A stretch of DNA of 64,000 nt, taken from positions 1-64,000 of the forward strand of contig NZ_JASD01000006.1 of assembly GCF_000622385.1 (NCBI RefSeq), read 5' to 3'. The notes under the pieces are model-generated. The model was not told the origin of the DNA. It made no database searches and was given only the letters and a program-made list of their open reading frames with translations. Both the position numbers and the translations under genes were made by a program. Position 1 is the first letter of the stretch, and every line of letters begins with the position of its first letter. Below, piece by piece: positions 17,039-25,201 of the stretch. The DNA is from Sulfitobacter noctilucicola. Its GTDB lineage: Bacteria > Pseudomonadota > Alphaproteobacteria > Rhodobacterales > Rhodobacteraceae.

Positions 17039-17551
17039 ATGGAAACGGCATTTCGACGCTTAACGCAAACGCTGATGTACATAGGCGGCGCGGGTCTGCT
17101 TTTTATGATGCTGCATGTGACGCTGGATGTCGTATTGAAGGTCGCGTTCAATGCCCCCATCCAGGGCACGGTCGAGATTTCATCCTATTACTACATGGTT
17201 GCTATCGTCATGCTTCCCATGGCGTTTGTCGAATTAGAGGATGACCAAATCAGCGTTGATTTGTTGTTCAACCTATTCCCGGCACCGGTTCAGAAAGTTT
17301 GTCTGCTGCTGACGCTGATGGCGACTGCCGCCGTTCTGGCCGTGATTGCATGGCGCACAGGGCAGGACGCCATCCGCGCGTTTCGCGTGGGCGAGGTGGT
17401 AATGGGCAGTCGAGAGATCATCGTCTGGCCCGCCCGTTGTATGCTGCCCCTTGGTTTCACGCTGGCTGCGATAGCCGCTTTGCTGCGCGCGATCATGGTC
17501 ATTCAAGGAAAAACCGTGACGCGAAACACCACTGACGAGGCCGCGGGATGA
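17039..17551 (+). CDS. dctQ: TRAP transporter small membrane subunit DctQ
   Basis: A 170-residue protein with four membrane helices (LMYIGGAGLLFMMLHVTLDVVL, YYYMVAIVMLPMAFVEL, VCLLLTLMATAAVLAVIAW, MLPLGFTLAAIAALLRAIMVI). I start at ATG 17039 after GAAGGGGGG. FVELEDDQISVDLLF is typical of DctQ. It overlaps dctM by ATGA. Together with DctM it forms the Na+-driven permease fed by the periplasmic binding protein. Confidence 0.92.
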   Translation: METAFRRLTQTLMYIGGAGLLFMMLHVTLDVVLKVAFNAPIQGTVEISSYYYMVAIVMLPMAFVELEDDQISVDLLFNLFPAPVQKVCLLLTLMATAAVLAVIAWRTGQDAIRAFRVGEVVMGSREIIVWPARCMLPLGFTLAAIAALLRAIMVIQGKTVTRNTTDEAAG

Positions 17552-18858
17552 GTGCACTTATGATTGGTTGGGCCGGTGTTGCCGCCCTGTTCGCGCTGCT
17601 TTCGATCCGCACGCCGATTGGTGTGGCACTGATGATTGTCTCAATTATTGGCATCACCGTTATGACAAATCTGACGGCGGCTTTTGGTATTATCAGCGCG
17701 TTGCCCTTCAGCTTTATCGGGGATTGGTCGCTGACGGCCATTCCGATGTTTCTTTTGATGGGCTTTATCGCGGCCAGTACCGGCCTGACGGCAGGCGCCT
17801 TTGATCTGTTGCGGATGCTGCTGGCGCGGGTGCCAGGTGGCTTGGCCTCGGCCAGTGTCGGGGCATGCGGTCTTTTCGCTGCTGCCTCGGGCTCGAGCAT
17901 TGCCACGACTGCTGCCATGTCGCGTATCGCTGTGCCCGAAATGCTGCGGGCAAACTATCACCCTTCATTGGCGACAGGAGTGGTGGCCGCGTCCGGCACA
18001 TTGGGCTCACTCATCCCCCCGTCCATCCTTATGGTGCTCTACGGGATTTTTACTGAGCAATCTATAGGCCAGCTTTTCATTGCAGGACTGATCCCAGGTG
18101 TTCTTTCCGCGCTGGTCTATATGGGCATGATCACGGTGCGCTGCACGCTGAAACCATCGCTCGCTCCGCCGGTAAAAAACCCCTTCGCATGGCCGAAATT
18201 CTGGACGCTTCTGCTATCCGTCTGGCCGTTCCCGGTGCTGATCTCTGGTGTGTTGGGTGGCATATTCGGTGGCTTTTTCACACCGACCGAAGCAGGCAGT
18301 GTCGGGGCGTTTTTGGCCCTGTCCATCGCCGCCTTCCGCCGCAGCCTGACCCGCCAAGCCCTGGGCACAGCCATCCGCCAAACAGTGATCGCCACGTCGT
18401 CGATCTTCTTTCTTTCGATCGGCGCCATCATGTTCACCCGTTTCATGGGCCTGTCGGGTGTGCCACGTGCGTTGGCTGATGGCATGCTGGCGGTGTCGGA
18501 CAACCAGATCATCATCATCGTGATGATCGCGGTGCTGTTCGTCATCCTTGGCATGGTGATCGATTCAATCGGTCTGATGCTGCTGACCTTGCCCGTGCTG
18601 CTGCCGGTACTGGAAGCGGCGGATGTAAACCTGATCTGGTTCGGCATCATCACCATCAAACTGCTGGAGATCGGCCTGGTTACACCACCCGTGGGTCTGA
18701 ACCTTTATGTCCTGCACGGCGCGCTGGCCGGGCGGGTAAAGCTTAAGGACATCATGTCCGGCACCACATGGTTCATCGCCATGGATCTATTGACCCTGAT
18801 CCTGCTGATCGCCTTTCCCGCGATCAGCCTGTTCTTGCCGTCATTCATGAACAACTGA
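17548..18858 (+). CDS. dctM: TRAP transporter large membrane subunit DctM
   Basis: A 436-residue polytopic protein (about 12 helices) of the DctM family. GLTAGAFDLLRMLLARVPGGLASASVGACGLFAAASGSSIATTAAMS is the conserved core and LIPPSILMVLYGI and FFTPTEAGSVGAFLAL are signature segments; ETHPPVGLNLYVLHG-like VTPPVGLNLYVLHG closes the C-terminal half. Translation is coupled to dctQ through an ATGA overlap. Confidence 0.95.
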   Translation: MSALMIGWAGVAALFALLSIRTPIGVALMIVSIIGITVMTNLTAAFGIISALPFSFIGDWSLTAIPMFLLMGFIAASTGLTAGAFDLLRMLLARVPGGLASASVGACGLFAAASGSSIATTAAMSRIAVPEMLRANYHPSLATGVVAASGTLGSLIPPSILMVLYGIFTEQSIGQLFIAGLIPGVLSALVYMGMITVRCTLKPSLAPPVKNPFAWPKFWTLLLSVWPFPVLISGVLGGIFGGFFTPTEAGSVGAFLALSIAAFRRSLTRQALGTAIRQTVIATSSIFFLSIGAIMFTRFMGLSGVPRALADGMLAVSDNQIIIIVMIAVLFVILGMVIDSIGLMLLTLPVLLPVLEAADVNLIWFGIITIKLLEIGLVTPPVGLNLYVLHGALAGRVKLKDIMSGTTWFIAMDLLTLILLIAFPAISLFLPSFMNN

Positions 18859-18884
18859 CAAAATTTCAACTGGAGGAGACGACT

Positions 18885-20006
18885 ATGAAAATATCCAACA
18901 CCCTCAACGCGACGTTGCTTGGCCTGGCCATTGCAGCGCCTGCGGCGGCCGCCGAATATAACGCAAACCATTTTTTCGCCGAACGGCATTCAATGGTGCG
19001 CGGCCCCTATGTGGACTTTGCCAAACGTGTGGCCGACCGCACCAATGGCGAGGTGACGTTTCGCGTGTTTTCCGCAGGCTCCTTGCTGCCGCCAGCCTCG
19101 TCCTTGCAGGGGGTACGCGATGGTGTGGCGCAGGTCAGCTATCATGCCGGTACCTACACCCCGGCCGAACTGCCGATTGCCAACCTGATCGGCAACATGG
19201 CGTTCTACAATACCGATCCGATGGTCATGGCCTTTGCATCGACCGAATTCGGCCTGACAAATCCTGCCGCCCTCGCAGAATGGGCTGACAATGGCGTTGT
19301 GTTCGGCGGTGGCTATTCAACATCGCAGTATTTCATGATGTGCAACACAGACGTTGAGACCCTAGCGGATGTAAAAGGCAAGCGGATGCGCATGGCCGGT
19401 GGCGCTTGGTCCCGCTTTGCCGAATTTGTCGGTGCCGTTCCGGTTTCGATCCCGTCAAGCGAAATGTACACCGGGCTTGACACAGGCTCGCTGGATTGCG
19501 CGGTTGCGGCTGCGGATGCCCTCGACAGCTTTAGCCTCAAGGATGTCGTCACCTCGATGAATACTCTCGCCATCGGCAACTACTACGCAGGGTTTGAATG
19601 GGGCTATAACGCAGGGTTTTGGCAGGGGCTGACCGCCGAACAGCGCCGCGTTCTGTTCGATGAAATGGCTTATGAGCTGGCGCAGCACCGCGTCGCCTTT
19701 GACGCCGATGTTGCCACAGCCGTCGCTTCGGCCAAGGACGCCGGCATGACTGTTCTGGACCCTGACGCGGCCTTGCAGCAAGCGTTGGCTGATTTCGTTG
19801 TCGCCGACGAAACCGCGCTGATCGAAAACGCAACATCGCGCGGTGTGGAAAACCCAGATCAAGTTCTGACAGCTTTCAAAGGGATCATCGACCGCTGGGA
19901 AGCGCTGCTGAAAGATGTTGACCGTACCGACACGGAGGCACTCGCTGCATTGGCGCGCAGCGAAATCTATGACCGGCTTGATGCTGATACCTACGGCGTC
20001 AACTGA
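18885..20006 (+). CDS. dctP: TRAP transporter substrate-binding protein DctP
   Basis: A 373-residue periplasmic binding protein with a Sec signal peptide (MKISNTLNATLLGLAIAAPA, cut near AAAAEY). GKRMRMAGGAWSRFAEFVGAVPVSIPSSEMYTGLDTGSLDCAV is the DctP core and the Arg in KRMRM is expected to bind the substrate carboxylate. I start at ATG 18885 behind GGAGGAG, not at the longer frame inside dctM. Gene order Q-M-P with P last is unusual but seen. The ligand is likely an organic acid. Confidence 0.93.
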   Translation: MKISNTLNATLLGLAIAAPAAAAEYNANHFFAERHSMVRGPYVDFAKRVADRTNGEVTFRVFSAGSLLPPASSLQGVRDGVAQVSYHAGTYTPAELPIANLIGNMAFYNTDPMVMAFASTEFGLTNPAALAEWADNGVVFGGGYSTSQYFMMCNTDVETLADVKGKRMRMAGGAWSRFAEFVGAVPVSIPSSEMYTGLDTGSLDCAVAAADALDSFSLKDVVTSMNTLAIGNYYAGFEWGYNAGFWQGLTAEQRRVLFDEMAYELAQHRVAFDADVATAVASAKDAGMTVLDPDAALQQALADFVVADETALIENATSRGVENPDQVLTAFKGIIDRWEALLKDVDRTDTEALAALARSEIYDRLDADTYGVN

Positions 20007-20017
20007 TCACTAATTCA

Positions 20018-20042
20018 GGGGGGCCATCGGCCCCCCTTTTTA
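20018..20042 (+). terminator. rho-independent terminator after dctP
   Basis: A perfect 8-bp stem GGGGGGCC / GGCCCCCC with loop ATC is followed by TTTTT. It lies 12 bp after the dctP stop codon and separates the TRAP operon from the hydrolase gene. Confidence 0.9.
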
Positions 20043-20066
20043 ATTAACGGAAGGGAGAGACAGAAC

Positions 20067-21770
20067 ATGAAAACGAACTGGCGAATATTCGCTTTGGGTC
20101 TGGTGTTGGTATTTGTCGGATCTATTGCGGCTCACTTGGTGCAAACAACAAACGGTGTCACCATTAAAGATGTCCGCTTTATCGGTGCCAATGGCAATCT
20201 GCAAAGCGGGCTACTTTACGTGCCTGAAGGCGTCACGGCCCAAACAAAAGCGCCGGCCATTCTGGCGGTTCATGGCTATATCAACACCCGCGAGGTTCAA
20301 TCCGGCTTTGCCATTGAATATTCGCGGCGCGGCTATGTGGTTCTGTCTATTGACCAAACGGGTCATGGCTACTCCGAGGGGGCCGCTTTTTCAGCCGGTT
20401 TCGGCGGGCCCGCAGCGCTGCAATATCTGCGCGGTCTCGATATTGTTGATGTTGATAACATCGGCATGGAAGGCCACTCAATGGGCGGCTGGACAGTATT
20501 GGCAGCGGCAGCCACCTATCCCGATGATTACAAATCTATCGTACTGGAAGGGTCCAGCGTCGGCGCGCCATTTGCAGCTGAAGGTACCGCAGACTGGCCA
20601 CGCAACGTGTCGGTCGTGTTTTCTGCATACGACGAATTTTCAAGCCTCATGTGGGGCGTGGATAAGGCCGATGATGTAGAGCAAAGCCCAAAATTGATGG
20701 CGTTTTTCAGTTCTGAAACGCCTGTAGAAGAAGGCAAAATTTATGGCGACATAGCAGCAGGCAACGCGCGCATCCTGTGGCAACCACCTGTCACACACCC
20801 CGGTGATCACCTATCGCGAGCGGCTATTGGCCATTCGGTGGATTGGTTTGCGCAAACGCTGGACGGCGCGCGCCCGCTGCCTGCCGACAACCAAATCTGG
20901 TTTTACAAGGAATTTGCCACATTAATCGGCTTGGTAGGCTTCGTAGTGCTGATCATGGGCACGTTGAACGGGCTACTGTCCCTGCCCTGGTTGCGCGATC
21001 TGCAAGCCACACCCGTGGCTGCGGCGCATACCACGCGCGGTCCAAAGTGGTGGGGAATATTTTTGTTTAGCGCGCTGTTCCCGGTGGCGAACTATTATCC
21101 GCTCTTCACCCTTGCTGAGTCGTTGTTTCCCGCCTCGGCATTGCTCCCTCAGACCATCACGTCACAGGTTGCGTTTTGGGCCGTCATCAACGGTGCCGTC
21201 GCAGGGCTTGTCGGGCTCGTGATCCGCACGCAGCCGGTCGTCTTCCCGATCAACATCGCCCGGTCACTGGTGTTGGCGGGGGCTGCGGTATTTGTGGCCT
21301 ACCTTTCGGCTGTAATTGTCGATTTCTTCCTAAAGGTTGATTTTCGCTTCTGGTTCGTTGGTGTCAAATTGCTGACCGCTGAACGATTTGCGACTGCGCT
21401 GGTCTATCTCGTGCCCTTTACGATCTACTTCGTTCTGGCAATGCGCGCTTTGCATGGGGGGCTGTCTGTTGCGGGGCAAAGCCTGCGCGCAACCTACACC
21501 TTGAATGCGCTGGCGCTGATGGGTGGGTTTCTGGTGTTCTTGATCATGCAATACGCCGCGTTGTTTTCCAACGGCATACTGCTGACACCATCCGAGCCAC
21601 TGAACACCATCGTCATGTTTCAGTTTGTGCCACTGCTGCTGACCGCGGCGATTATCAGCACATTCCTCTATCAAAGAACTGCGAGCTATCTGCCAGGCGC
21701 CTTCGCAAACGCGCTGCTGGTCACATGGTTCGTGGTTGCTGGGCAAGCGACACAATACGCTGCTGGATAA
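20067..21770 (+). CDS. alpha/beta hydrolase fused to a polytopic membrane domain
   Basis: A 567-residue protein. An N-terminal signal anchor (IFALGLVLVFVGSIAAHLV) precedes an alpha/beta hydrolase domain at about 35-280, with ILAVHGYINTRE and the nucleophile elbow GHSMGGWT; HPGDHLS carries the likely catalytic His. From about residue 290 to the end are some seven hydrophobic segments (for example LIGLVGFVVLIMGTLNGLL, VAFWAVINGAVAGLVGLVI), so the catalytic domain is probably tethered to the inner membrane and faces the periplasm. AAGGGAG precedes the ATG. Substrate is unknown; a link to the adjacent TRAP transporter and esterase is likely. Confidence 0.85.
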   Translation: MKTNWRIFALGLVLVFVGSIAAHLVQTTNGVTIKDVRFIGANGNLQSGLLYVPEGVTAQTKAPAILAVHGYINTREVQSGFAIEYSRRGYVVLSIDQTGHGYSEGAAFSAGFGGPAALQYLRGLDIVDVDNIGMEGHSMGGWTVLAAAATYPDDYKSIVLEGSSVGAPFAAEGTADWPRNVSVVFSAYDEFSSLMWGVDKADDVEQSPKLMAFFSSETPVEEGKIYGDIAAGNARILWQPPVTHPGDHLSRAAIGHSVDWFAQTLDGARPLPADNQIWFYKEFATLIGLVGFVVLIMGTLNGLLSLPWLRDLQATPVAAAHTTRGPKWWGIFLFSALFPVANYYPLFTLAESLFPASALLPQTITSQVAFWAVINGAVAGLVGLVIRTQPVVFPINIARSLVLAGAAVFVAYLSAVIVDFFLKVDFRFWFVGVKLLTAERFATALVYLVPFTIYFVLAMRALHGGLSVAGQSLRATYTLNALALMGGFLVFLIMQYAALFSNGILLTPSEPLNTIVMFQFVPLLLTAAIISTFLYQRTASYLPGAFANALLVTWFVVAGQATQYAAG

Positions 21771-21778
21771 CGACTGGG

Positions 21779-21814
21779 GAGCCCGTCGCACAAGCTTTGC
21801 CGCGCGACGGGCTC
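21779..21814 (+). terminator. hairpin after the membrane hydrolase gene
   Basis: An 11-bp perfect stem GAGCCCGTCGC / GCGACGGGCTC starts 9 bp after the stop codon. The loop is 14 bases and the tail is AAATAATG rather than a T run, so termination strength is uncertain. Confidence 0.55.
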
Positions 21815-21996
21815 AAATAATGTGCCTCAAGGCTATCGCCAGTATTTGTTCTCTGGCCAGTTCCGATGGCATGCCTCACTAGGTTCCTTGCACCATTCAG
21901 AGGCGCCTAGAAAAAGAGATTGAGATTCTTGGGAAAGACGCAGATCATTTTGACAATAATACGCAACTCTCTGCAACACCTGCAAGGAACTCGTTA

Positions 21997-22284
21997 ATGG
22001 AATACTGGAATATTACTATCAAAGCGCCAACGGGAGAATTTGATGCGACACTGAAATTGGGGAATGACGGTGGTGTTCCGGTTGGAGAGATGGCTGGCAA
22101 AAATGGCAAAGGTCCAATGCAAGATTTGGAAATTAGCGCAGCAGCCATTGCGTGGTCCACAAAGATTGAGCTTCCGATGCCGATGAAGTTGAAGTTTTTG
22201 GGAGCGCGCGACGGCGACACCATGTCTGGGACGGTCAAATTCGGTCTATTTGCTTCCGGGACATTTAACGCGTCTAGAGCCTGA
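21997..22284 (+). CDS. small conserved hypothetical protein
   Basis: A 95-residue protein with alternating polar and hydrophobic residues typical of a beta-sandwich: YWNITIKAPTGEFDATLKLG near the start and DTMSGTVKFGLFASGTFNASRA at the end. The closing pattern resembles a small beta domain found at the C-terminus of some hydrolases, but I do not recognise a named family. AAGGAA precedes the ATG. It stands alone between the hydrolase and MFS genes. Confidence 0.6.
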   Translation: MEYWNITIKAPTGEFDATLKLGNDGGVPVGEMAGKNGKGPMQDLEISAAAIAWSTKIELPMPMKLKFLGARDGDTMSGTVKFGLFASGTFNASRA

Positions 22285-22337
22285 ATCACCCGCTGCATTC
22301 GGTAATGCAGCCAATGTGTTGAGGCTAGATTGGGTCC

Positions 22338-23534
22338 TTAGTCGGTTCGACCAAATTTGCGCATCAGCCCTGCGAGAGAGGCCAGAGAGGCGATCAGACT
22401 GCCGTAACAGATCACAACGACTTTCAGCCCGAATACCGGCACCAAAAGTCCGGCAATTACCACTGGCAAGCCGAATGCCAAGTAACTGATACAGAATAGC
22501 GCAGCGAAAGTTTCTCCTCTGACATCCTCCGGTACCAGTGGAATAATCGAGCGGATGAAACCGTAAAAGCAGGTGCCGAAACCCGCCCCCACAACGGCGA
22601 GCGCAATAAGGTAGAGCACTAGATTTTCGTAATGAATGCCAAACAAAGTGGCAAAGGTTCCCATTGATAGCGCTGCGGCGCCAAACAACGTGACCTCACG
22701 AGCAGAGTAGTTGCGCGCAATGAAACAAGCCAGCGCACCAACCCCGGCCAGCAATGCGACCACGAAGCCCTGGACAATCACATTTTGAATACCAAAAACC
22801 TGTGAGATGATGAGTGCGCCAAGCGACAGATACAGCCCCCCTGTGGCCCAGCCCGCGAATAGCGTCGGAGCGCCACGCCAGAACGTGCCCCTGACTTCGA
22901 TCGGGAGGCCAACGCGAGGCTTCAGCGCCTGCAACAAGCCTTCATGCCGTGGCGATGTTTCGGGCAAGCCCCATGTGGCCAGCGCCAACACCAGGCTGGC
23001 CATTGCAATCCCAGTGAATATATCAAATTTTGGCTCGGTAAGGTGCTCCATCGCGAAGCCGGATACCAAGGCCCCCAGGGCCAGCCCGACGAGGGGGATG
23101 ACTGAATTACAGATCGCCGCGATGCCCTTGAATTCAGGGGGTTCAAAATCCGTAATCGCAGCCGACAGCGTAGACAAAAGAAGGCCGCATGCTACGCCCT
23201 GTACTACACGAGCCAACAACAACGCAGGCACAGAACCTGACAGCTCGAATCCGGCGGCGGAAACAGCGAGTAGCACGAACCCTATCGACAGAATAGGGCG
23301 CCGCCCGACATGATCCGAGATTGATCCGGCCACTAACAGTGTCGCAAGAAGGGCAATTGCGTAAATTGCGAATATCTCCGACACGACCAAAGACGAAAAA
23401 CCAAGTTGCTGCTGCAGTAGCGGATAAAAGGGGGACGGCGCGCTCGCGCTCGCCATCATCAGAGCGCTTCCAGTAAGCACGATTGCGAAACCAGCGCGCT
23501 CTCTAGCCTTGGGTGACATCACAATCGTAGTCAT
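22338..23534 (-). CDS. MFS transporter
   Basis: A 398-residue major facilitator protein with about 12 helices. The signature loop DHVGRRPILSIGF between helices 2 and 3 is clear. ASAPSPFYPLLQQQLGFSSLVVSEIFAIYAIALL forms the start. It is divergent from an ArsR-type regulator whose two operator-like dyads lie in the intergenic region, so it is presumably an efflux pump induced by the regulator's ligand. Substrate is not determinable from sequence. Confidence 0.9.
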   Translation of the reverse strand: MTTIVMSPKARERAGFAIVLTGSALMMASASAPSPFYPLLQQQLGFSSLVVSEIFAIYAIALLATLLVAGSISDHVGRRPILSIGFVLLAVSAAGFELSGSVPALLLARVVQGVACGLLLSTLSAAITDFEPPEFKGIAAICNSVIPLVGLALGALVSGFAMEHLTEPKFDIFTGIAMASLVLALATWGLPETSPRHEGLLQALKPRVGLPIEVRGTFWRGAPTLFAGWATGGLYLSLGALIISQVFGIQNVIVQGFVVALLAGVGALACFIARNYSAREVTLFGAAALSMGTFATLFGIHYENLVLYLIALAVVGAGFGTCFYGFIRSIIPLVPEDVRGETFAALFCISYLAFGLPVVIAGLLVPVFGLKVVVICYGSLIASLASLAGLMRKFGRTD

Positions 23535-23557
23535 TTTGGAATGCAGTCCTTCATAAG

Positions 23558-23621
23558 GGTTCGAAGTTTATCGAACCTTTCTCTAGTTTCTTCCTGCGGA
23601 AGGTTCAAGTATATTCGAACC
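23558..23621. promoter_or_regulatory. two ArsR-type operator dyads
   Basis: GGTTCGAAGTTTATCGAACC (23558-23577) and GGTTCAAGTATATTCGAACC (23602-23621) are 20-bp dyads 44 bp apart, near four helical turns. The second touches the arsR-like start codon; the first lies 24 bp from the MFS start. Each divergent gene thus has its own site, fitting joint repression by the regulator. Confidence 0.82.
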
Positions 23622-23951
23622 ATGAGTATCTTACCCGACACTGTCAGCCCCGATCTTGCGCACCCGCAGGAACAGGAGCTGCAACTGACGCAAGTCTTGT
23701 TCGCACTCAGCGATCCGGGCCGGTTGGACATCGTGCGTCAGCTCCGCGACGGCCCGGTCGAAATGGCAAACTGCAATTTAATGGATCCGGAAGTGGCGAA
23801 ATCCACCAAGTCGCACCTGTTCAAAGTGTTGCGCGAAGCAGGTGTGATCCGGAATATCCCCAAGGGGCGGGGTCGCCTGCTTTCACTGCGAAGAGATGCG
23901 CTTGACCGTCGCTTTCCTGGTTTGCTGGAAGCAGTGCTGAACGCAAACTAA
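23622..23951 (+). CDS. ArsR-family transcriptional repressor
   Basis: A 109-residue winged-helix protein (LTQVLFALSDPGRLDIVRQLRDG, then SKSHLFKVLREAGVIRNIPKGRGRLLSLRRDALDRRFPGLL). Start at ATG 23622; an upstream open stretch is ignored because it runs through the operators. The CVC metal motif of classical ArsR is absent; only one Cys is present (ANCNLM), so an organic or oxidative signal is more likely than arsenite. It should repress itself and the MFS gene. Confidence 0.87.
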   Translation: MSILPDTVSPDLAHPQEQELQLTQVLFALSDPGRLDIVRQLRDGPVEMANCNLMDPEVAKSTKSHLFKVLREAGVIRNIPKGRGRLLSLRRDALDRRFPGLLEAVLNAN

Positions 23952-24102
23952 GGGCGTGCCGCATCGATTTGCGTATGCATTGCTTGTTTTTCTGGGCTGG
24001 ATGTCAAAGCTGCTAACTGGTGTGCATGCTGGCTAGCGCCTTTCCCGCTCCGTTTCACAGCGCCGCTCACAGCCCTGTGATTAGAAAAAGCTACGCCACC
24101 CA

Positions 24103-24117
24103 TAGACGACCGGTCTA
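24103..24117. promoter_or_regulatory. NemR-type operator upstream of the regulator gene
   Basis: TAGACGACCGGTCTA has arms TAGAC/GTCTA around a 5-bp centre. Nearly the same box recurs at 24749-24763. It lies about 20 bp before the start of the TetR gene and implies autoregulation. Confidence 0.82.
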
Positions 24118-24137
24118 ATGAGACTATATCTGGGATC

Positions 24138-24725
24138 ATGGAACAGAAAAACGACACCCGCTCACAGATATTGACCACAGGACGCCGCCTGACAGCCAAG
24201 CAGGGCTACACAGGTGTCGGCCTGAGTGCGCTCTTGAAAGAGGCCGGCGTTCCGAAGGGGTCGTTCTATCACTATTTCGCCTCCAAGGAAGCTTATGGCT
24301 GTGCGCTGTTGAATGATTTTATGACGGAGTATGGCACACGCCTGAACGCGTCGCTTGCGCATCCGGACATGGATTCACGGTCTCGGTTTCTGACCTATTT
24401 CGAAGAGTGGCGGAAAAAACAGATCAGCCCCAACCTCGAAGACCGGTGCTTGGTCGTCAAACTGTCCGCAGAGGTTGCTGACCTCTCGGAGAACATGAGC
24501 AATATCTTGCAGAAAAGTGTGTCCGAAATCGTCGCGCGCCTGACGGAGACCCTTGAACAGGGAACGAACGATGGCACGATCGCCGCGCTTGAAGACCCCC
24601 GCTCCACGGCAGAAATGATCTACCACATGTGGCTTGGAGCTAGCCTCGTCGCGAGCCTCTCGCACAGTGAAGCCCCGCTCAATTCCGCTATGAATGCCAC
24701 AAAGGTGCTCGTTCCAGGACCATAA
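24138..24725 (+). CDS. nemR: TetR-family repressor, NemR-like electrophile sensor
   Basis: A 195-residue TetR protein. The HTH is VGLSALLKEAGVPKGSFYHYFASKEAYG (about 27-54). The ligand domain contains RCLVVKLSAEVADLSE, which closely matches E. coli NemR around its redox-sensing Cys106; the equivalent here is Cys104. NemR releases DNA when this Cys reacts with hypochlorite, quinones or reactive aldehydes. It is the first gene of a row of detoxification genes, and operators of the NemR type stand before it and before the next gene. Gene name is by similarity. Confidence 0.85.
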   Translation: MEQKNDTRSQILTTGRRLTAKQGYTGVGLSALLKEAGVPKGSFYHYFASKEAYGCALLNDFMTEYGTRLNASLAHPDMDSRSRFLTYFEEWRKKQISPNLEDRCLVVKLSAEVADLSENMSNILQKSVSEIVARLTETLEQGTNDGTIAALEDPRSTAEMIYHMWLGASLVASLSHSEAPLNSAMNATKVLVPGP

Positions 24726-24748
24726 CCCTAAAAATTTTGACACATCGA

Positions 24749-24763
24749 TAGACGACCAGTCTA
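24749..24763. promoter_or_regulatory. NemR-type operator upstream of the detoxification operon
   Basis: TAGACGACCAGTCTA differs by one base from the box at 24103-24117. It lies 17 bp before the Ohr-type gene start and right after the TetR stop codon, so the enzyme genes probably have their own repressed promoter. Confidence 0.82.
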
Positions 24764-24780
24764 TTCGCGAAAGGAAGCTC

Positions 24781-25197
24781 ATGAAAATCTTCTACACAAC
24801 CACTGCAACGGCAACCGGAGGACGCTCGGGCACCGCCGCGCTCAACGACGGCAGCTTTTCAGTCCAGATGGTCCGCCCGGACAGCCGCGAGGCGGGGGTG
24901 AACCCCGAGCAGTTGTTCGCGCTTGGCTATGCGGCCTGTTTTGATAGCGCGATGGAAATGACCGCAAAACAACTCAAACTGGATGCCAAAGTGGCATCAA
25001 CGTCGGTTGAGGTGGGCATCGGCCAACGCCCCGAGGGCGGATACGGACTTGATCTCGACATTACCGCACATCTGCCGGGCATGACCCGCGAGGATGCTGA
25101 AAGACTTGTCGAAGCGACGCACCAGGTCTGCCCATACTCCAACGCCACACGCGGAAACGTTGACGTGCGCCTGCACATTGAAACTGAAGGAAACTGA
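24781..25197 (+). CDS. ohr: organic hydroperoxide resistance protein (Ohr/OsmC family)
   Basis: A 138-residue thiol peroxidase that reduces organic hydroperoxides. The two catalytic cysteines are Cys53 (GYAACFDSAM) and Cys117 (QVCPYSNATRGN), with Arg at about 15 (GGRSG) as in Ohr. Start at ATG 24781 behind AAAGGAAG. First gene of the NemR-type operon, followed 4 bp later by an iron-dependent alcohol dehydrogenase. Confidence 0.93.
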   Translation: MKIFYTTTATATGGRSGTAALNDGSFSVQMVRPDSREAGVNPEQLFALGYAACFDSAMEMTAKQLKLDAKVASTSVEVGIGQRPEGGYGLDLDITAHLPGMTREDAERLVEATHQVCPYSNATRGNVDVRLHIETEGN

Positions 25198-25201
25198 GCC
25201 C

